Positions 8,958 to 17,597 of a DNA stretch of 64,000 bases are shown in pieces; position 1 is the first letter of the stretch, and every line of letters starts with the position of its first letter. The notes beneath the pieces were generated by a model that did not search any database, was not told the DNA's origin, and worked only from the letters and a program-made list of their open reading frames with translations. A program made the position numbers and the translations under genes. The stretch comes from Pleomorphomonas carboxyditropha (GTDB lineage Bacteria; Pseudomonadota; Alphaproteobacteria; Rhizobiales; Pleomorphomonadaceae), in NCBI RefSeq assembly GCF_002770725.1, contig NZ_NQVN01000002.1:460622-524621 (forward strand), in the 5' to 3' direction.

Positions 8958-8989
8958 CCCGGGCCGGGCGCCAAGGCGCCCGATCCGGG
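8958..8989 (-). terminator. Intercistronic hairpin after binding-protein gene
   Basis: Inner arms CGGGCGC (8965-8971) and GCGCCCG (8976-8982) with a 4-base loop, plus outer arms CCCGG (8958-8962) and CCGGG (8985-8989). On the minus strand it is followed by AGTTTTG. It lies between the binding-protein stop and the reductase start, so it is probably a partial terminator or an mRNA 3-prime-end stabiliser. Confidence 0.6.
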
Positions 8990-9012
8990 CAATGTCTGTT
9001 CACGAGGGACGA

Positions 9013-10353
9013 TCAGCCCTCGATGATCTGCGTCCAGGCCGCATGGGCATCCTTGATCGCCGCTTCCGGCGACTTGGAGCCGGCGAGCGCCAGCGCCAGT
9101 TCGTCGATCAGCGCGCTTTCCAGCTTGGGCGCGTTGGCGGTGGTCGGCAGGGCCAGGCTGTGCTCCAGCGCGCCGTCGGCCAGCAGCGGCTGCACCTGCG
9201 GTTGGAAGGCCTTGAACTCCGGCGAGTTGAGGCTCGACTGCCGGAAGGGATCGATGCCCGAACCGGTCAGGCTGGCGAGCTCGCCGTGGTACTTGCGGCC
9301 GGTGGCGAACTTGATCAGCTCCCAGGCGATCTCCGGCTTCTTGGAGCCGCCGGTGACGCCGAAGGCAAAGCCGGCGTTGAAGGCGAGGCGCGGCGTCTTG
9401 TTGGCGCCGCCGAGCGGAATGCGGGCCACGCCCCACTTGTCGACGATCTGCGAGCCCTTGGGATCCTGCGCGTAGCCGCCGAGGTCGGTCCAGAACTCGA
9501 TCTGCGCCGCCTTGCCGCCGAGGAAGGCCGGCAGGCCCTGGTCGAAGGCGGTTTCGAGCGGCGTCGGCAGCGCGTAGGGCGCCGACTTGACGAGGCTTTC
9601 CAGCGCCCCGACCGCCGCGTCGCTGTCGAGCGCCGAACTGCCGTCGGCGTTGACGAACTGGCCGCCGAAGCCGGTCAGGCGGTTGGCGAAGGTCGAGATC
9701 AGGATGATCGGGATCTTGGCGCCCAGGATGGCGGCGCCGTAGACACCGTTCTTCGATTCCGCCTCGGTGATCGCCTTGGCGTTGTCTGTATACTCGTCCC
9801 ATGTGGCCGGCGGCTTCAGGCCGTATCTGTCGAACAGCTCCCTGTTGTAGAACAGGAGGTGGCTGTCGCCGTCGTAGGGCAGGCCGTAGCGCCGTCCCTT
9901 GTGCAGCGTGTAGGTGTCGTAGATGGTCGGGATCAGGTCGTCGGGCTCGATCTCGGCCTTGTCGCGCTCGATCCAGTCGGTGACGTCGCGAATGACGCCG
10001 TCCTCGGCGAGTTGGCCCTTGTAGGCGTAGTAATAGTCGACGACGTCGAACTCGTTGGCGCCCGACTGGTGGTCGAGCGTCGCCTTGACGCCCACCTGGT
10101 CGTAGGGCGCGGCGGTGACGTTGACCTTGGCGCCGGTCGCCGCCTCGAAATCCTCGGCGATCTTCTTGCCGGTCAAGGCATGGGGCTGGATGATCAGGAG
10201 GTTGATGCTCTCGCCGGCGTATTTCTGCGCCGCGAAGGCCGGCGTCGGCAGCAGACGGGAGGCGAGCGGCAGGGCCGCGCCGGCCGCCGCTCCCCTCAGG
10301 AGGCTGCGGCGGCTGAGGGAGAAACGCCCCCTCGGATCGAATAGACTGGTCAT
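9013..10353 (-). CDS. Extracellular sugar-binding protein, Tat-exported
   Basis: A 446-residue family-1 solute-binding protein. The N-terminus carries a twin-arginine motif (LSRRSLLRG near residue 15) followed by an alanine-rich hydrophobic stretch and a cleavage region before AQKYAGES. The mature domain shows the family pattern (INLLIIQPHALTGKKIAEDFEAATG reads as the usual filament-to-lobe start, then GVYGAAILG, NPEIAWELIKF-like segments). I chose the ATG at 10353 because it places the signal peptide at the start; a GTG 42 bases upstream is in frame. It is the first gene of the operon and is followed by a hairpin. Confidence 0.88.
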   Translation of the reverse strand: MTSLFDPRGRFSLSRRSLLRGAAAGAALPLASRLLPTPAFAAQKYAGESINLLIIQPHALTGKKIAEDFEAATGAKVNVTAAPYDQVGVKATLDHQSGANEFDVVDYYYAYKGQLAEDGVIRDVTDWIERDKAEIEPDDLIPTIYDTYTLHKGRRYGLPYDGDSHLLFYNRELFDRYGLKPPATWDEYTDNAKAITEAESKNGVYGAAILGAKIPIILISTFANRLTGFGGQFVNADGSSALDSDAAVGALESLVKSAPYALPTPLETAFDQGLPAFLGGKAAQIEFWTDLGGYAQDPKGSQIVDKWGVARIPLGGANKTPRLAFNAGFAFGVTGGSKKPEIAWELIKFATGRKYHGELASLTGSGIDPFRQSSLNSPEFKAFQPQVQPLLADGALEHSLALPTTANAPKLESALIDELALALAGSKSPEAAIKDAHAAWTQIIEG

Positions 10354-10658
10354 GGCTACCCCGTTGCGAAAATGGCGCTCGGGAGGCTCCGTCACGGCGG
10401 CCCGCGCCCGGTGCGACGCCGCCGGGACCGAAGGGAGCGCTCCTCGATTGTCATCAGGATAGGCAGGACGGGAATTTATACATAGAAATTATAGACTATT
10501 CCTGACGCCCAGGGAGAACGGTTCTCCCTCCGATCAGCATCTGGCGGAAATCGGTATGTCTGTGCTGAAGCGCATGCCTGTCTTTGAAGCACCGGGGCGG
10601 TGACCATCCGAGGTGTCCCGCTTGCGGCTAGCCCGTAGCGATGGCGAGCTCCTTTCGC
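10354..10658. promoter_or_regulatory. Promoter-bearing spacer upstream of the 10353 gene
   Basis: This 305-base gap separates the binding-protein gene (start 10353) from the end of the double-length permease. It has an AT-rich stretch at about 10470-10500 containing, on the minus strand, a perfect TATAAT (10488-10493) and a nearby TATAAA (10474-10479 region). No good -35 box is spaced correctly, which may indicate an activator- or repressor-controlled promoter. No further gene or terminator is recognisable. Confidence 0.4.
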
Positions 10659-12377
10659 TCAACTGCGCCATGGCAGCGTTCCGGCCGGCAGGCGGGAGCC
10701 GAGGCGGTCGACCAGCAGCGCCAGGACCAGGACGAAGCCGATCGAGGCCACCGAAAGGGCGGCCGCCGAGGTCGAATTGCCTTCGTATTGCAGCGAGAAC
10801 ACCATCACGCCGATCGTCTCCACGCCGCTCGACCACAGTAGCGCCGAGACCGTCAGCTCGTTGAAGGCGGTCATGAATACCAGGATGGCGCCGGCCGCCG
10901 CCGCCGGTGCGGCAAGCGGCACGATCAGCTTGACGATGCGCCGGAACGTCCCGGCGCCGAGGATGCGGCCCATCTCGTCTAGGTTGGGATCGAGGCTTGC
11001 CAGCGCGGTCTGCACCGGGCCGATGGCCAGCGCCAGAAAGCGCGAGATGTAGGCGAGCAGGAGGATGGTCGCGCTGCCGTAGATCGACACGCCGATCACC
11101 GGCAGCGGCGGCAGGAAGACGAGGATGTAGGCGAGCGCCAGCACCGTTCCCGGCACGATGAAGGGAAGCTCGGCGAACCAGGCGGTCCAGCGCGCCAGCT
11201 TCAGCCTGCGCACGGTCCCGAGATAGGCAAGGCCGACGGCGATGCCCGCCGCGGCGACGGCCGCGCCGGCCGACAGCAGGATGGAGTTGGCGAAGGCGCG
11301 CCGCACGGTGGCGCTGCCGATCAGCGTCGAGCGGAAGCCGTCGAGTGTCAGCGTGTCCGGCGCGAGGCGGACGCCGACGGCCGGGCTGAGGGCGGCGCCG
11401 ACAAGCGCCAGGAGCGGCACCACCGCCAGCAGCGTGACGACATTCCAGAGCACGACGACGATCGGCCGGCGGAACCTGCCGGCGTCGAACGGCACGAGCG
11501 GACGGCCGCTCCGGTCGATGGGCACGGACCGGCTTAGCACGATGCCGCGCAGACCGAGCGCCACGCCGGCCATGGCGACCAGCACCAGGGCCAGGACGGC
11601 GACCTGGCCGATCACCGCCGGCCCGAAGCCGTTGAGCCGCTGATAGATCAGCGTCGTCAGCATCGGATAGCGCCCGGGAATGCCGAGCAGCGCCGGCACG
11701 CCGAAATTGCCGACCGAGGCGGCGAAGGCGAGGCTGGCGCCGGCGACCATCGCGGGTGCCGTCAGGGGCAACAGGACGCCGGCGACGATCCGGAATGTAC
11801 CGGCGCCGCCGATCCGGGCCGCTTCGACGAGGTCTTCCGGCAGGCTGGTCAGGCTGGCGCGCACCGCCAGGAAGACCAGCGGCATATGCTCGATGCCCAT
11901 CAGCCAGACGATGCCGCCGCGCGAATAGAGCGGGTTCATCGCCCCCGGCGCCGGCGCGAGGCCGAGAAGGCCTAGGATCGGCGACGACGACCCCATCAGC
12001 TCGATCCAGGCGAGCGCCATGATCTGCGATGGAATGAGCAGCGGCGACAGCACGAGGAAGGTGAGCGCCACGCGGTTGCCGATCCTGATCAGGCTGATCG
12101 CCAGCGCCAGCGGCAGGCCGAGCAGCACCGACACCGCCACCGAGGCCGCGGAGGTCTCCAGCGTGTTCCAGAAGGCACGCCCGAATGCCCGGCTGGCCAT
12201 CGCCTCGGAAATCAGGCCGAAGCTCCGCCCGCTCTCGCCGGTTCCCAGGGCTTCGGCGAACAGCCGGCCGAGCGGCCAGACGGCGAGAACGAAGACGAAT
12301 ACGGCGAGAAAGGCGACGAGCATGGGCTCGCCGCCTCCCGACACGAGTTGCCGGCCGGTCGGAAAGACCCGCGGCAT
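10659..12377 (-). CDS. Double-length ABC permease (iron/2-aminoethylphosphonate type)
   Basis: A 572-residue permease made of two fused homologous membrane domains, as in the FbpB/AfuB and phosphonate-type importers. Each half has about six spans and its own EAA-type loop: EAARIGGAGTFRIVAGVLLPLTAP near residue 208 and the matching MGRILGAGTFRRIVKLIVPLAAP near residue 480. A single chain thus forms the whole channel. The ATG at 12377 with GGTGGC upstream was preferred to a GTG at 12392 that lacks a ribosome site. It follows the binding-protein gene by 7 bases. Substrates of this class include ferric ion, phosphonates, sugar phosphates and thiamine. Confidence 0.9.
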   Translation of the reverse strand: MPRVFPTGRQLVSGGGEPMLVAFLAVFVFVLAVWPLGRLFAEALGTGESGRSFGLISEAMASRAFGRAFWNTLETSAASVAVSVLLGLPLALAISLIRIGNRVALTFLVLSPLLIPSQIMALAWIELMGSSSPILGLLGLAPAPGAMNPLYSRGGIVWLMGIEHMPLVFLAVRASLTSLPEDLVEAARIGGAGTFRIVAGVLLPLTAPAMVAGASLAFAASVGNFGVPALLGIPGRYPMLTTLIYQRLNGFGPAVIGQVAVLALVLVAMAGVALGLRGIVLSRSVPIDRSGRPLVPFDAGRFRRPIVVVLWNVVTLLAVVPLLALVGAALSPAVGVRLAPDTLTLDGFRSTLIGSATVRRAFANSILLSAGAAVAAAGIAVGLAYLGTVRRLKLARWTAWFAELPFIVPGTVLALAYILVFLPPLPVIGVSIYGSATILLLAYISRFLALAIGPVQTALASLDPNLDEMGRILGAGTFRRIVKLIVPLAAPAAAAGAILVFMTAFNELTVSALLWSSGVETIGVMVFSLQYEGNSTSAAALSVASIGFVLVLALLVDRLGSRLPAGTLPWRS

Positions 12378-12384
12378 CGAGACA

Positions 12385-13371
12385 TCAGCCACCGAACAGG
12401 TCCGCGAACTTCTGCTTGTTGGCGGCATCGTCGGCCAGCATCCTGGCCGGATCGGCCGGCATGATCTTCAGGCTGTCGAGCGCCGGATAGCCGGCCGGCG
12501 GGTTGACGCCAGCCAGAATCGGGAAATAGCCCTGCTCGACCGACTGCTCCTGCGCCGCCTTGCCGATCTGCCAGTCGACGAACACCTTGGCGGCGTCGAT
12601 GTTGTCGCTGTCCTTCAGAATGGCCACCGGCTGGGTGATCGACGACACGCCTTCCTTGGGGAACACGAAGTCCACCGGCGAGCCCTTGGCCTTGGCGTTG
12701 AGGGCCATGTATTCGATGATGATGCCGTAGGCCTTCTCGCCGCGCGACACCGCCTCGACCACCGTGCCGTTGCCCTGGCCGGCCACCGCGCCGGCGTCGG
12801 CGAGGGTTTCGTAGTATTTCCAACCGAACTCGGGCTGCTGCACCATGGTGTCGACGTGGATCACCGCCGCTCCGGAATAGAGCGGGCTCGGCATGATCAG
12901 CGACTTGGCGACGTCCGGAGCCGTCAGGTCGTTCCAGGAGGTGGGAGCCGTCTTGACGAGGTTGGTATTGTAGATGATGCCGGTGGTGATCAGCTTGGTG
13001 CCGAAGAAGGTTCGGTCCGGATCGACCACCGCCTCGGGAAGGCCGCCGATCGGGGCGTCGGCATAGGCGAGGAGGCGGCCCTCGTTCTTGAGTTTGGTCA
13101 TGGCGACGGCGTCGGCGATCAGCATCACGTCGGCGGGCGTCGAGCCGGCGGTGAATTCCGCCTCGAGCTTGGTCATCAGCTCGGTCGTGCCGGTGCGGAA
13201 GACGTCGACGGTGATCTCGGGATGATCCTTGTTGAACGCGGCGACGACGGCCGCCATCTGGTCGTTCGGCTGGGACGTGTAGACGGTGATGGTGCCGGAA
13301 GCGGCGAGAGCCGCCTGGGAGAGCGTCAGCGCGGTCACGGCGGCGGCGAAAGACGCAAGTTTCATCGACAT
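12385..13371 (-). CDS. ABC substrate-binding protein (AfuA/FbpA/phosphonate-like)
   Basis: A 328-residue periplasmic protein with a Sec signal peptide (about residues 1-23, ending SQAALAAS). The mature part opens GTITVYTSQPNDQMAAVVAAF, which is the hallmark of the iron/2-aminoethylphosphonate binding class. It lacks an obvious paired-tyrosine ferric site: the usual YxxxYY region near the C-terminal third reads differently, with GYFPILAG. That argues against simple iron uptake, but not strongly. It is coupled to the double-length permease downstream. An 88-base gap precedes it, so it may have its own promoter. Confidence 0.85.
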   Translation of the reverse strand: MSMKLASFAAAVTALTLSQAALAASGTITVYTSQPNDQMAAVVAAFNKDHPEITVDVFRTGTTELMTKLEAEFTAGSTPADVMLIADAVAMTKLKNEGRLLAYADAPIGGLPEAVVDPDRTFFGTKLITTGIIYNTNLVKTAPTSWNDLTAPDVAKSLIMPSPLYSGAAVIHVDTMVQQPEFGWKYYETLADAGAVAGQGNGTVVEAVSRGEKAYGIIIEYMALNAKAKGSPVDFVFPKEGVSSITQPVAILKDSDNIDAAKVFVDWQIGKAAQEQSVEQGYFPILAGVNPPAGYPALDSLKIMPADPARMLADDAANKQKFADLFGG

Positions 13372-13459
13372 GGGGGCGGTCCTTCCTTTTGATGATAGCG
13401 GCAAACCTAGTGATCGGACTTGACGTCTCCATGACGCTTGGGCCCGGATCGGGCGGTCG

Positions 13460-14560
13460 CTACCAGGTCAATTCGGATGTCGACGCAAAGTTTTCCGCCG
13501 GAAGCGCCCGGGCCAGCCGGCGGACGCCGTCGACTTCCAGAAAGGCGGCCATGACGATCTCCGGACGCACGGCGGCCAGAAGGGCACGGCTGCCGGCAAG
13601 ACGAGGATGGACGTTCCAGCGGCAGAACGCGGCCTTTCCCTCTTCGACGAGGGTTTTGGCCGGCGTGCCGGCCGCCAGATGACCGGTGAAGACGATCCGC
13701 CCGCCGCCATCCGCGACAATGCGGGCCGCAAGGCGAGCGGCGACGCCGCGCGCGGCGTCCGCCGTGCCGGCGATCATCACCGCATCCGGCAGGCGCTGCC
13801 GGTCGGCCGCGTCGTCGGCGAGCGGCAGGCTGTCTCGGAGGAGACGGGCGAGCGCCGCCGCCGCTTCGGCCGGACCGGCGTCCTGATCGATCAGCGTTTC
13901 GGCGACGCGGCGATGGGCGGGGCAAAGGGCGACGCGGCACCCCGCCGCCGTGAGATGCAGCGCCATTTCCAGCCCACGACCGGCCGGCGGCGCCGGCAGA
14001 AGGCAGGGACCGTCGCCGATCGCCGTTTCGAGTTCAATGATCTGGTCGGCGAGCGGCTCGTCGGCGATGCCGTAGGAGGCGTCGAATACCATTGCCTTGG
14101 CCGGAAGAGGCAGGGTTACGGGAAAAAGCCTGCCCTCGCCGCTGTAGTCGCCGGTGTAGAGGAGCCCGTCGGCACCGCCGATCCGCATCCAGACGGCGCC
14201 CGGCGCGTGACCGGCCGGTCCCGTTTCGACGGCAAGGCCGGCGACCTCTGTCCTGCCGTTCATCGGCAGGGACGATATGGAGGCGGGCAGTCGCGAGGCA
14301 CGCATCAGGCGCCGCGTGAGGTCCGTCGCAAAGACCGGCGGCGAGCCCACCGCCGCAACAAGGTCCAGCGCGCCCGTGTGATCGTGATGGAGGTGGCTGA
14401 TCAGCACCGCGTCGACCGGTCCGATGGCGGAAAGATCGGGGCGGATAGCGAAATCGGGGCCTTCGCCGAGGTCGAGCAGCAGGCGCCGTCCGGCAATCTC
14501 CAGCAGGAAGCAGGCCGGGCCTTTGGCGCCGAAGCCCGAGACGGCGAGGAGGCGGTTCAT
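13460..14560 (-). CDS. Metallo-beta-lactamase-fold hydrolase
   Basis: A 366-residue protein with the metal-binding HxHxDH motif at residues 56-61 (HLHHDH), a further metal-binding histidine in ETGPAGHAPGAVWM near residue 115, and the conserved aspartate in LLYTGDYSGEG near residue 135. The C-terminal part resembles the extended beta-CASP or RNase-J-like hydrolase layout in length, with FTGHLAAGTPAKTL near residue 300. It is coupled to the ATPase (ATGA overlap) and precedes the binding-protein gene. In phosphonate systems an MBL protein (PhnP) is a cyclic phosphodiesterase, so a phosphate-ester or phosphonate role is possible. No C-P lyase genes are present here. Confidence 0.8.
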   Translation of the reverse strand: MNRLLAVSGFGAKGPACFLLEIAGRRLLLDLGEGPDFAIRPDLSAIGPVDAVLISHLHHDHTGALDLVAAVGSPPVFATDLTRRLMRASRLPASISSLPMNGRTEVAGLAVETGPAGHAPGAVWMRIGGADGLLYTGDYSGEGRLFPVTLPLPAKAMVFDASYGIADEPLADQIIELETAIGDGPCLLPAPPAGRGLEMALHLTAAGCRVALCPAHRRVAETLIDQDAGPAEAAAALARLLRDSLPLADDAADRQRLPDAVMIAGTADAARGVAARLAARIVADGGGRIVFTGHLAAGTPAKTLVEEGKAAFCRWNVHPRLAGSRALLAAVRPEIVMAAFLEVDGVRRLARALPAENFASTSELTW

Positions 14561-15624
14561 GTCGCTTCGCGCGCCAGAACCCAGCCGCCACGCAGCGCAA
14601 GCCGGACCGCCTCGCCGATGCGTCCGCGCTGGGGACTGAGGACGTCGACGAGGCCGGTGGCTCCGGCCGCGCCCACTTCCACGGTCAGCCTGTGGTCTCC
14701 ACCTTCGAAGCGGCTGGCGACGACACGGCCGTTGAGCCGTTCTCCGGCAGCGCCGTCTCCGGCCAGTTCCACGTCGCGAGCCCGCAGGCACAACCAACCC
14801 GGGCCGATCGGCGCCGCGCCTTCCACCTGGAACTCCGTATCGTCGAGCCGGATGCGCGTCGTTCTGCCGGCCGACGCGACGACGTCGGCGGCCAACAGCC
14901 GTCCCTGTCCGACGAAGCGGGCGACCATCGGCGACGCCGGCCGCGAGAAAAGCTCTTCCGGCGGCGCCAGTTGCTGGAGCCGGCCGTGATCCATGACGGC
15001 GACCTGGTCGGCCAGTGCCATCGCCTCGTTCTGGTCGTGGGTGACGAACACGAAGGTGGTCCGCGCCTGAGCGTGGATGCGCCCGAACTCGGCGAGCATC
15101 GTCTGCCTGAGGTGCGCGTCGAGGTTGGCGAGCGGTTCGTCGAGCAGGATGATGCCCGGGCGGACGGCCAGGCTGCGCGCCAGGGCGACGCGCTGCCGCT
15201 GGCCGCCCGACAACTGGTGCGGGCGCCGCGCGCCTTCGGCGCTCAGCCCAACCAGATCGAGCGCCTCACGCACCCTGTTCCGCCGCTCGGCCCGGCTGAG
15301 GCCGCGGCCGGCCAGACCGAAATCGACGTTTGCCGCCACCGTCATGTGCGGCCAGAGGGCGTAGGACTGGAAAACCATGCCGAGGCCGCGATGCTCGGGC
15401 CCGACGAAGCGGCCATGGCCGGCCACCGGCTTCTTGCCGATGGCGATTTCGCCGGCGTCCGGCCTCTCCAGTCCGGCGATCAGCCGCAGAATGGTCGTCT
15501 TGCCGCAGCCGGACGGGCCGAGCAGCGCGAAGAAGGTGCCGTTCGGCACCTCGAAGGAGACGCGATCGACCGCGATCTTGCCGGGATAGCGCTTGCTGAC
15601 GTCGTCGAACCGGATGTTCGCCAT
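14557..15624 (-). CDS. ABC transporter ATP-binding protein (PotA/FbpC type)
   Basis: A 355-residue ATPase that powers the importer encoded downstream. Walker A is GPSGCGKTT near residue 37, the signature LSGGQRQRVALARSLA is near residue 135, and Walker B IILLDEPLANLD is near residue 157, with the switch histidine in FVTHDQNEAM. A C-terminal OB-fold (TOBE-like) regulatory domain follows from about residue 270. The ATG at 15624 is preceded by AAGGTGG. It is the first gene of the ATPase, MBL, binding protein, permease operon and faces an 827-base divergent spacer. Confidence 0.93.
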   Translation of the reverse strand: MANIRFDDVSKRYPGKIAVDRVSFEVPNGTFFALLGPSGCGKTTILRLIAGLERPDAGEIAIGKKPVAGHGRFVGPEHRGLGMVFQSYALWPHMTVAANVDFGLAGRGLSRAERRNRVREALDLVGLSAEGARRPHQLSGGQRQRVALARSLAVRPGIILLDEPLANLDAHLRQTMLAEFGRIHAQARTTFVFVTHDQNEAMALADQVAVMDHGRLQQLAPPEELFSRPASPMVARFVGQGRLLAADVVASAGRTTRIRLDDTEFQVEGAAPIGPGWLCLRARDVELAGDGAAGERLNGRVVASRFEGGDHRLTVEVGAAGATGLVDVLSPQRGRIGEAVRLALRGGWVLAREAT

Positions 15625-16451
15625 AATTCCACCTTGCCGATCTTTGCGCGTAATGCGCCGTCGGTGAAGGTTTGATGACGGCAGGCCGATGGGCGGACAT
15701 GAGATGCCAAGCGATTTTCCGGACGACGGGGCCGCTTCCGAGCGTCGCTGGCTGACGTGGCCTCTGCCGAACGGCTTCAACCACTTCCGCGTCAGGAGCA
15801 TCCGCCGATCAAATTGAACCAACCCGATCGAAAAGCGGCTACTCAATCAAAGGAATCCAAGGGCAGTCGCCGACCACCTGATTTCACTTTCTTTTCTGGC
15901 GTCTCGCTCGTGAAAAGGTCGGTGTTATGCCGAAGGCCTCCAATTTATCGGACGCGCCCCGATAGGGTGTGGGAGCTATTTCAGGCTGCGTCGACGGTCA
16001 CGGAAGGCGATAGGATGGTCAGAAATTAATCCATAACGGGGATCAAATTCATCAACAACGAATGGCCGGGTGATTTTACGCTTCGCCTTGTCTGCATGAT
16101 AGCTTGCTTCTTGCAGGCGATAAAGCGCAAAGCCGCGAAAAACCGCGATTGCGGGGCATGGCGACAGCGATCTGGATCGGCGGAAAATACTGCTGGAGCG
16201 CACGCGAGGCGACCGAGAAGCGGCGGCCGACTTCCGGTGAAATGCCTACGAAAGGCGGAACCCAAAAGTCACAAGCCTTCAGAAAAGTCGCTTGACAACT
16301 TCGATATAGTCCATGCTAAGATTTTAAAAATCGTCGGGCATGGCAATCATAAGCTTAAAAAAGCCGGGCGTGAGGAGCGGGAACGGGCCTTTTCACGGGC
16401 CAGTCATCAAAAGACGGAGTGTCCATGACGCCGTCTGAAGGGGAGGTTCAT
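15625..16451. other. 827-base divergent intergenic region
   Basis: No convincing gene is seen in either strand, and base composition is noticeably richer in A and T than the surrounding genes. It must hold the promoters of the ATPase operon (minus) and of the binding-protein operon (plus). The best plus-strand candidate is listed separately at 16292. No riboswitch, tRNA or repeat could be recognised by eye. The length is unusual for this compact window, and a small RNA or short unannotated gene cannot be excluded. Confidence 0.5.
16292..16322 (+). promoter_or_regulatory. Candidate promoter for the 16452 operon
   Basis: A perfect TTGACA (16292-16297) is followed after 17-19 bases by GCTAAGAT, giving a weak -10 (CTAAGA or TAAGAT). 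It lies in an AT-rich patch about 130 bases before the binding-protein start. The perfect -35 is the main support. Confidence 0.4.
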
Positions 16452-17588
16452 ATGCTGAGACGCGACTTTCTCAAGTATTCCGCCGCGGGTGCCGGGCTAC
16501 TGCTGGCCGGCCCGCGGGTGGCCTTCGCGGCGCCGGGCGTTCTGGATATCTTTTTCAACAGCGACACCAACGTCATCGACTTCTGGACACAGGTGGTGAA
16601 GCCCGGCTTCGAGGCCGCCAATTCCGGCGTGTCGCTGAACCTTGTTCCCGGCGGCGGCGGTTCCGGCATCAACACATTGGCCGATCGCGCCTATGCCGCT
16701 TTCCAGGCGAAGAAGGATCCGCAGGTCGACATGCTCGAGGCGGCGACGCCCTTTTACCCGGCCGGCTCGCTTGAGGCCGGGCTGTGGGTCGACTTCGCCA
16801 AGGCAGGGCTTGGCAATTATGAAAAGGTCAATCCGGTCGTCGTCCAGTCGCCGGCGCTGCTGCCCTATCGCGGCTCGCAGGTCGTGCTGATGTACAATTC
16901 TGCGGTGGTCAAGGAGGTCCCGACCACCTTTGCCGGCCTTGTCGAGTGGATCAAGGCCAATCCGGGCCAGTTCGCCTATTCACGGCCGGATCTCGGCGAC
17001 AGCGGCGCCTGCTTCATCGAACGCGCGCTGCAGGAAGTGACCGGCCAGAAACCGGAACTGTTCCTGCCGGACAACTATACGGACGATTATGCCAAGCCGA
17101 TGTTCGAGAAGCTCTGGCCACTGCTGAAGGACATTCAGCCGGCGTTGTTCAACGGCGGCGAATATACGTCCGGCAACACCGCGTCGATCCAGCTTTTGGC
17201 CAGCGGTGCAGTGGCCATGACGGTCGCCTGGTCGGACATGGCGCTGCAGGCGATGAGCCAGGGCGTGGTTCCCGATACGACGGCCGTCGCCCAGTTGCAG
17301 GATCTCGCCTTCACCGGCGGCTTCTCCGGCGTCATCGTACCGTCCGTTGCCGGCAACAGGGACATCGCGCTGAAACTCTCCGACTACCTGATCTCGCCGG
17401 AGGTTCAGAACCACGTCGTCACCGATCTCGGCGGCTTCCCCGGCATCAAGTGGGAGTTCCTTTCCAAGGAACTGCAAGAAAAATTCGCTAAAGTGGCGCC
17501 AAAGTCGATCCCGATCTTCCCGAGCACCTGGGAGCCGAGCCTGTTCGAGGCTTGGTACCGCAACGTCGCTTCCGACCTCAAACGCTGA
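16452..17588 (+). CDS. Extracellular solute-binding protein, Tat-exported (spermidine/putrescine-like class)
   Basis: A 378-residue binding protein beginning MLRRDFLKYSAAGAGLLLAG, a clear twin-arginine signal (RRDFLK). It is followed by a mature domain with LDIFFNSDTNVIDFWTQVVK, AYAAFQAKKDPQVDMLEAA and late GVIVPSVAGNRDIALKLSDY segments typical of family-1 binding proteins paired with PotB/PotC-type permeases. The ATG at 16452 has GGGGAGGTT just upstream; an ATG-like start at 16425 would displace the signal. It leads a four-gene transporter operon. Nearby isomerase and oxidoreductase genes point to a sugar or cyclitol rather than a polyamine. Confidence 0.85.
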   Translation: MLRRDFLKYSAAGAGLLLAGPRVAFAAPGVLDIFFNSDTNVIDFWTQVVKPGFEAANSGVSLNLVPGGGGSGINTLADRAYAAFQAKKDPQVDMLEAATPFYPAGSLEAGLWVDFAKAGLGNYEKVNPVVVQSPALLPYRGSQVVLMYNSAVVKEVPTTFAGLVEWIKANPGQFAYSRPDLGDSGACFIERALQEVTGQKPELFLPDNYTDDYAKPMFEKLWPLLKDIQPALFNGGEYTSGNTASIQLLASGAVAMTVAWSDMALQAMSQGVVPDTTAVAQLQDLAFTGGFSGVIVPSVAGNRDIALKLSDYLISPEVQNHVVTDLGGFPGIKWEFLSKELQEKFAKVAPKSIPIFPSTWEPSLFEAWYRNVASDLKR

Positions 17589-17597
17589 GGCCGATTG

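Noticed and set aside
12385-13371. Ferric-ion transport as the firm function of the FbpA-like system
   Set aside because: The expected paired-tyrosine iron site is not evident, and the operon contains a metallohydrolase, so only the broader class is claimed.
15909-16397. Inverted copies of CGTGAAAAGG(T/C)C at 15909-15920 and 16386-16397
   Set aside because: The copies are nearly 470 bases apart, flank no gene and show no target duplication, so chance similarity is more likely than a mobile-element end.
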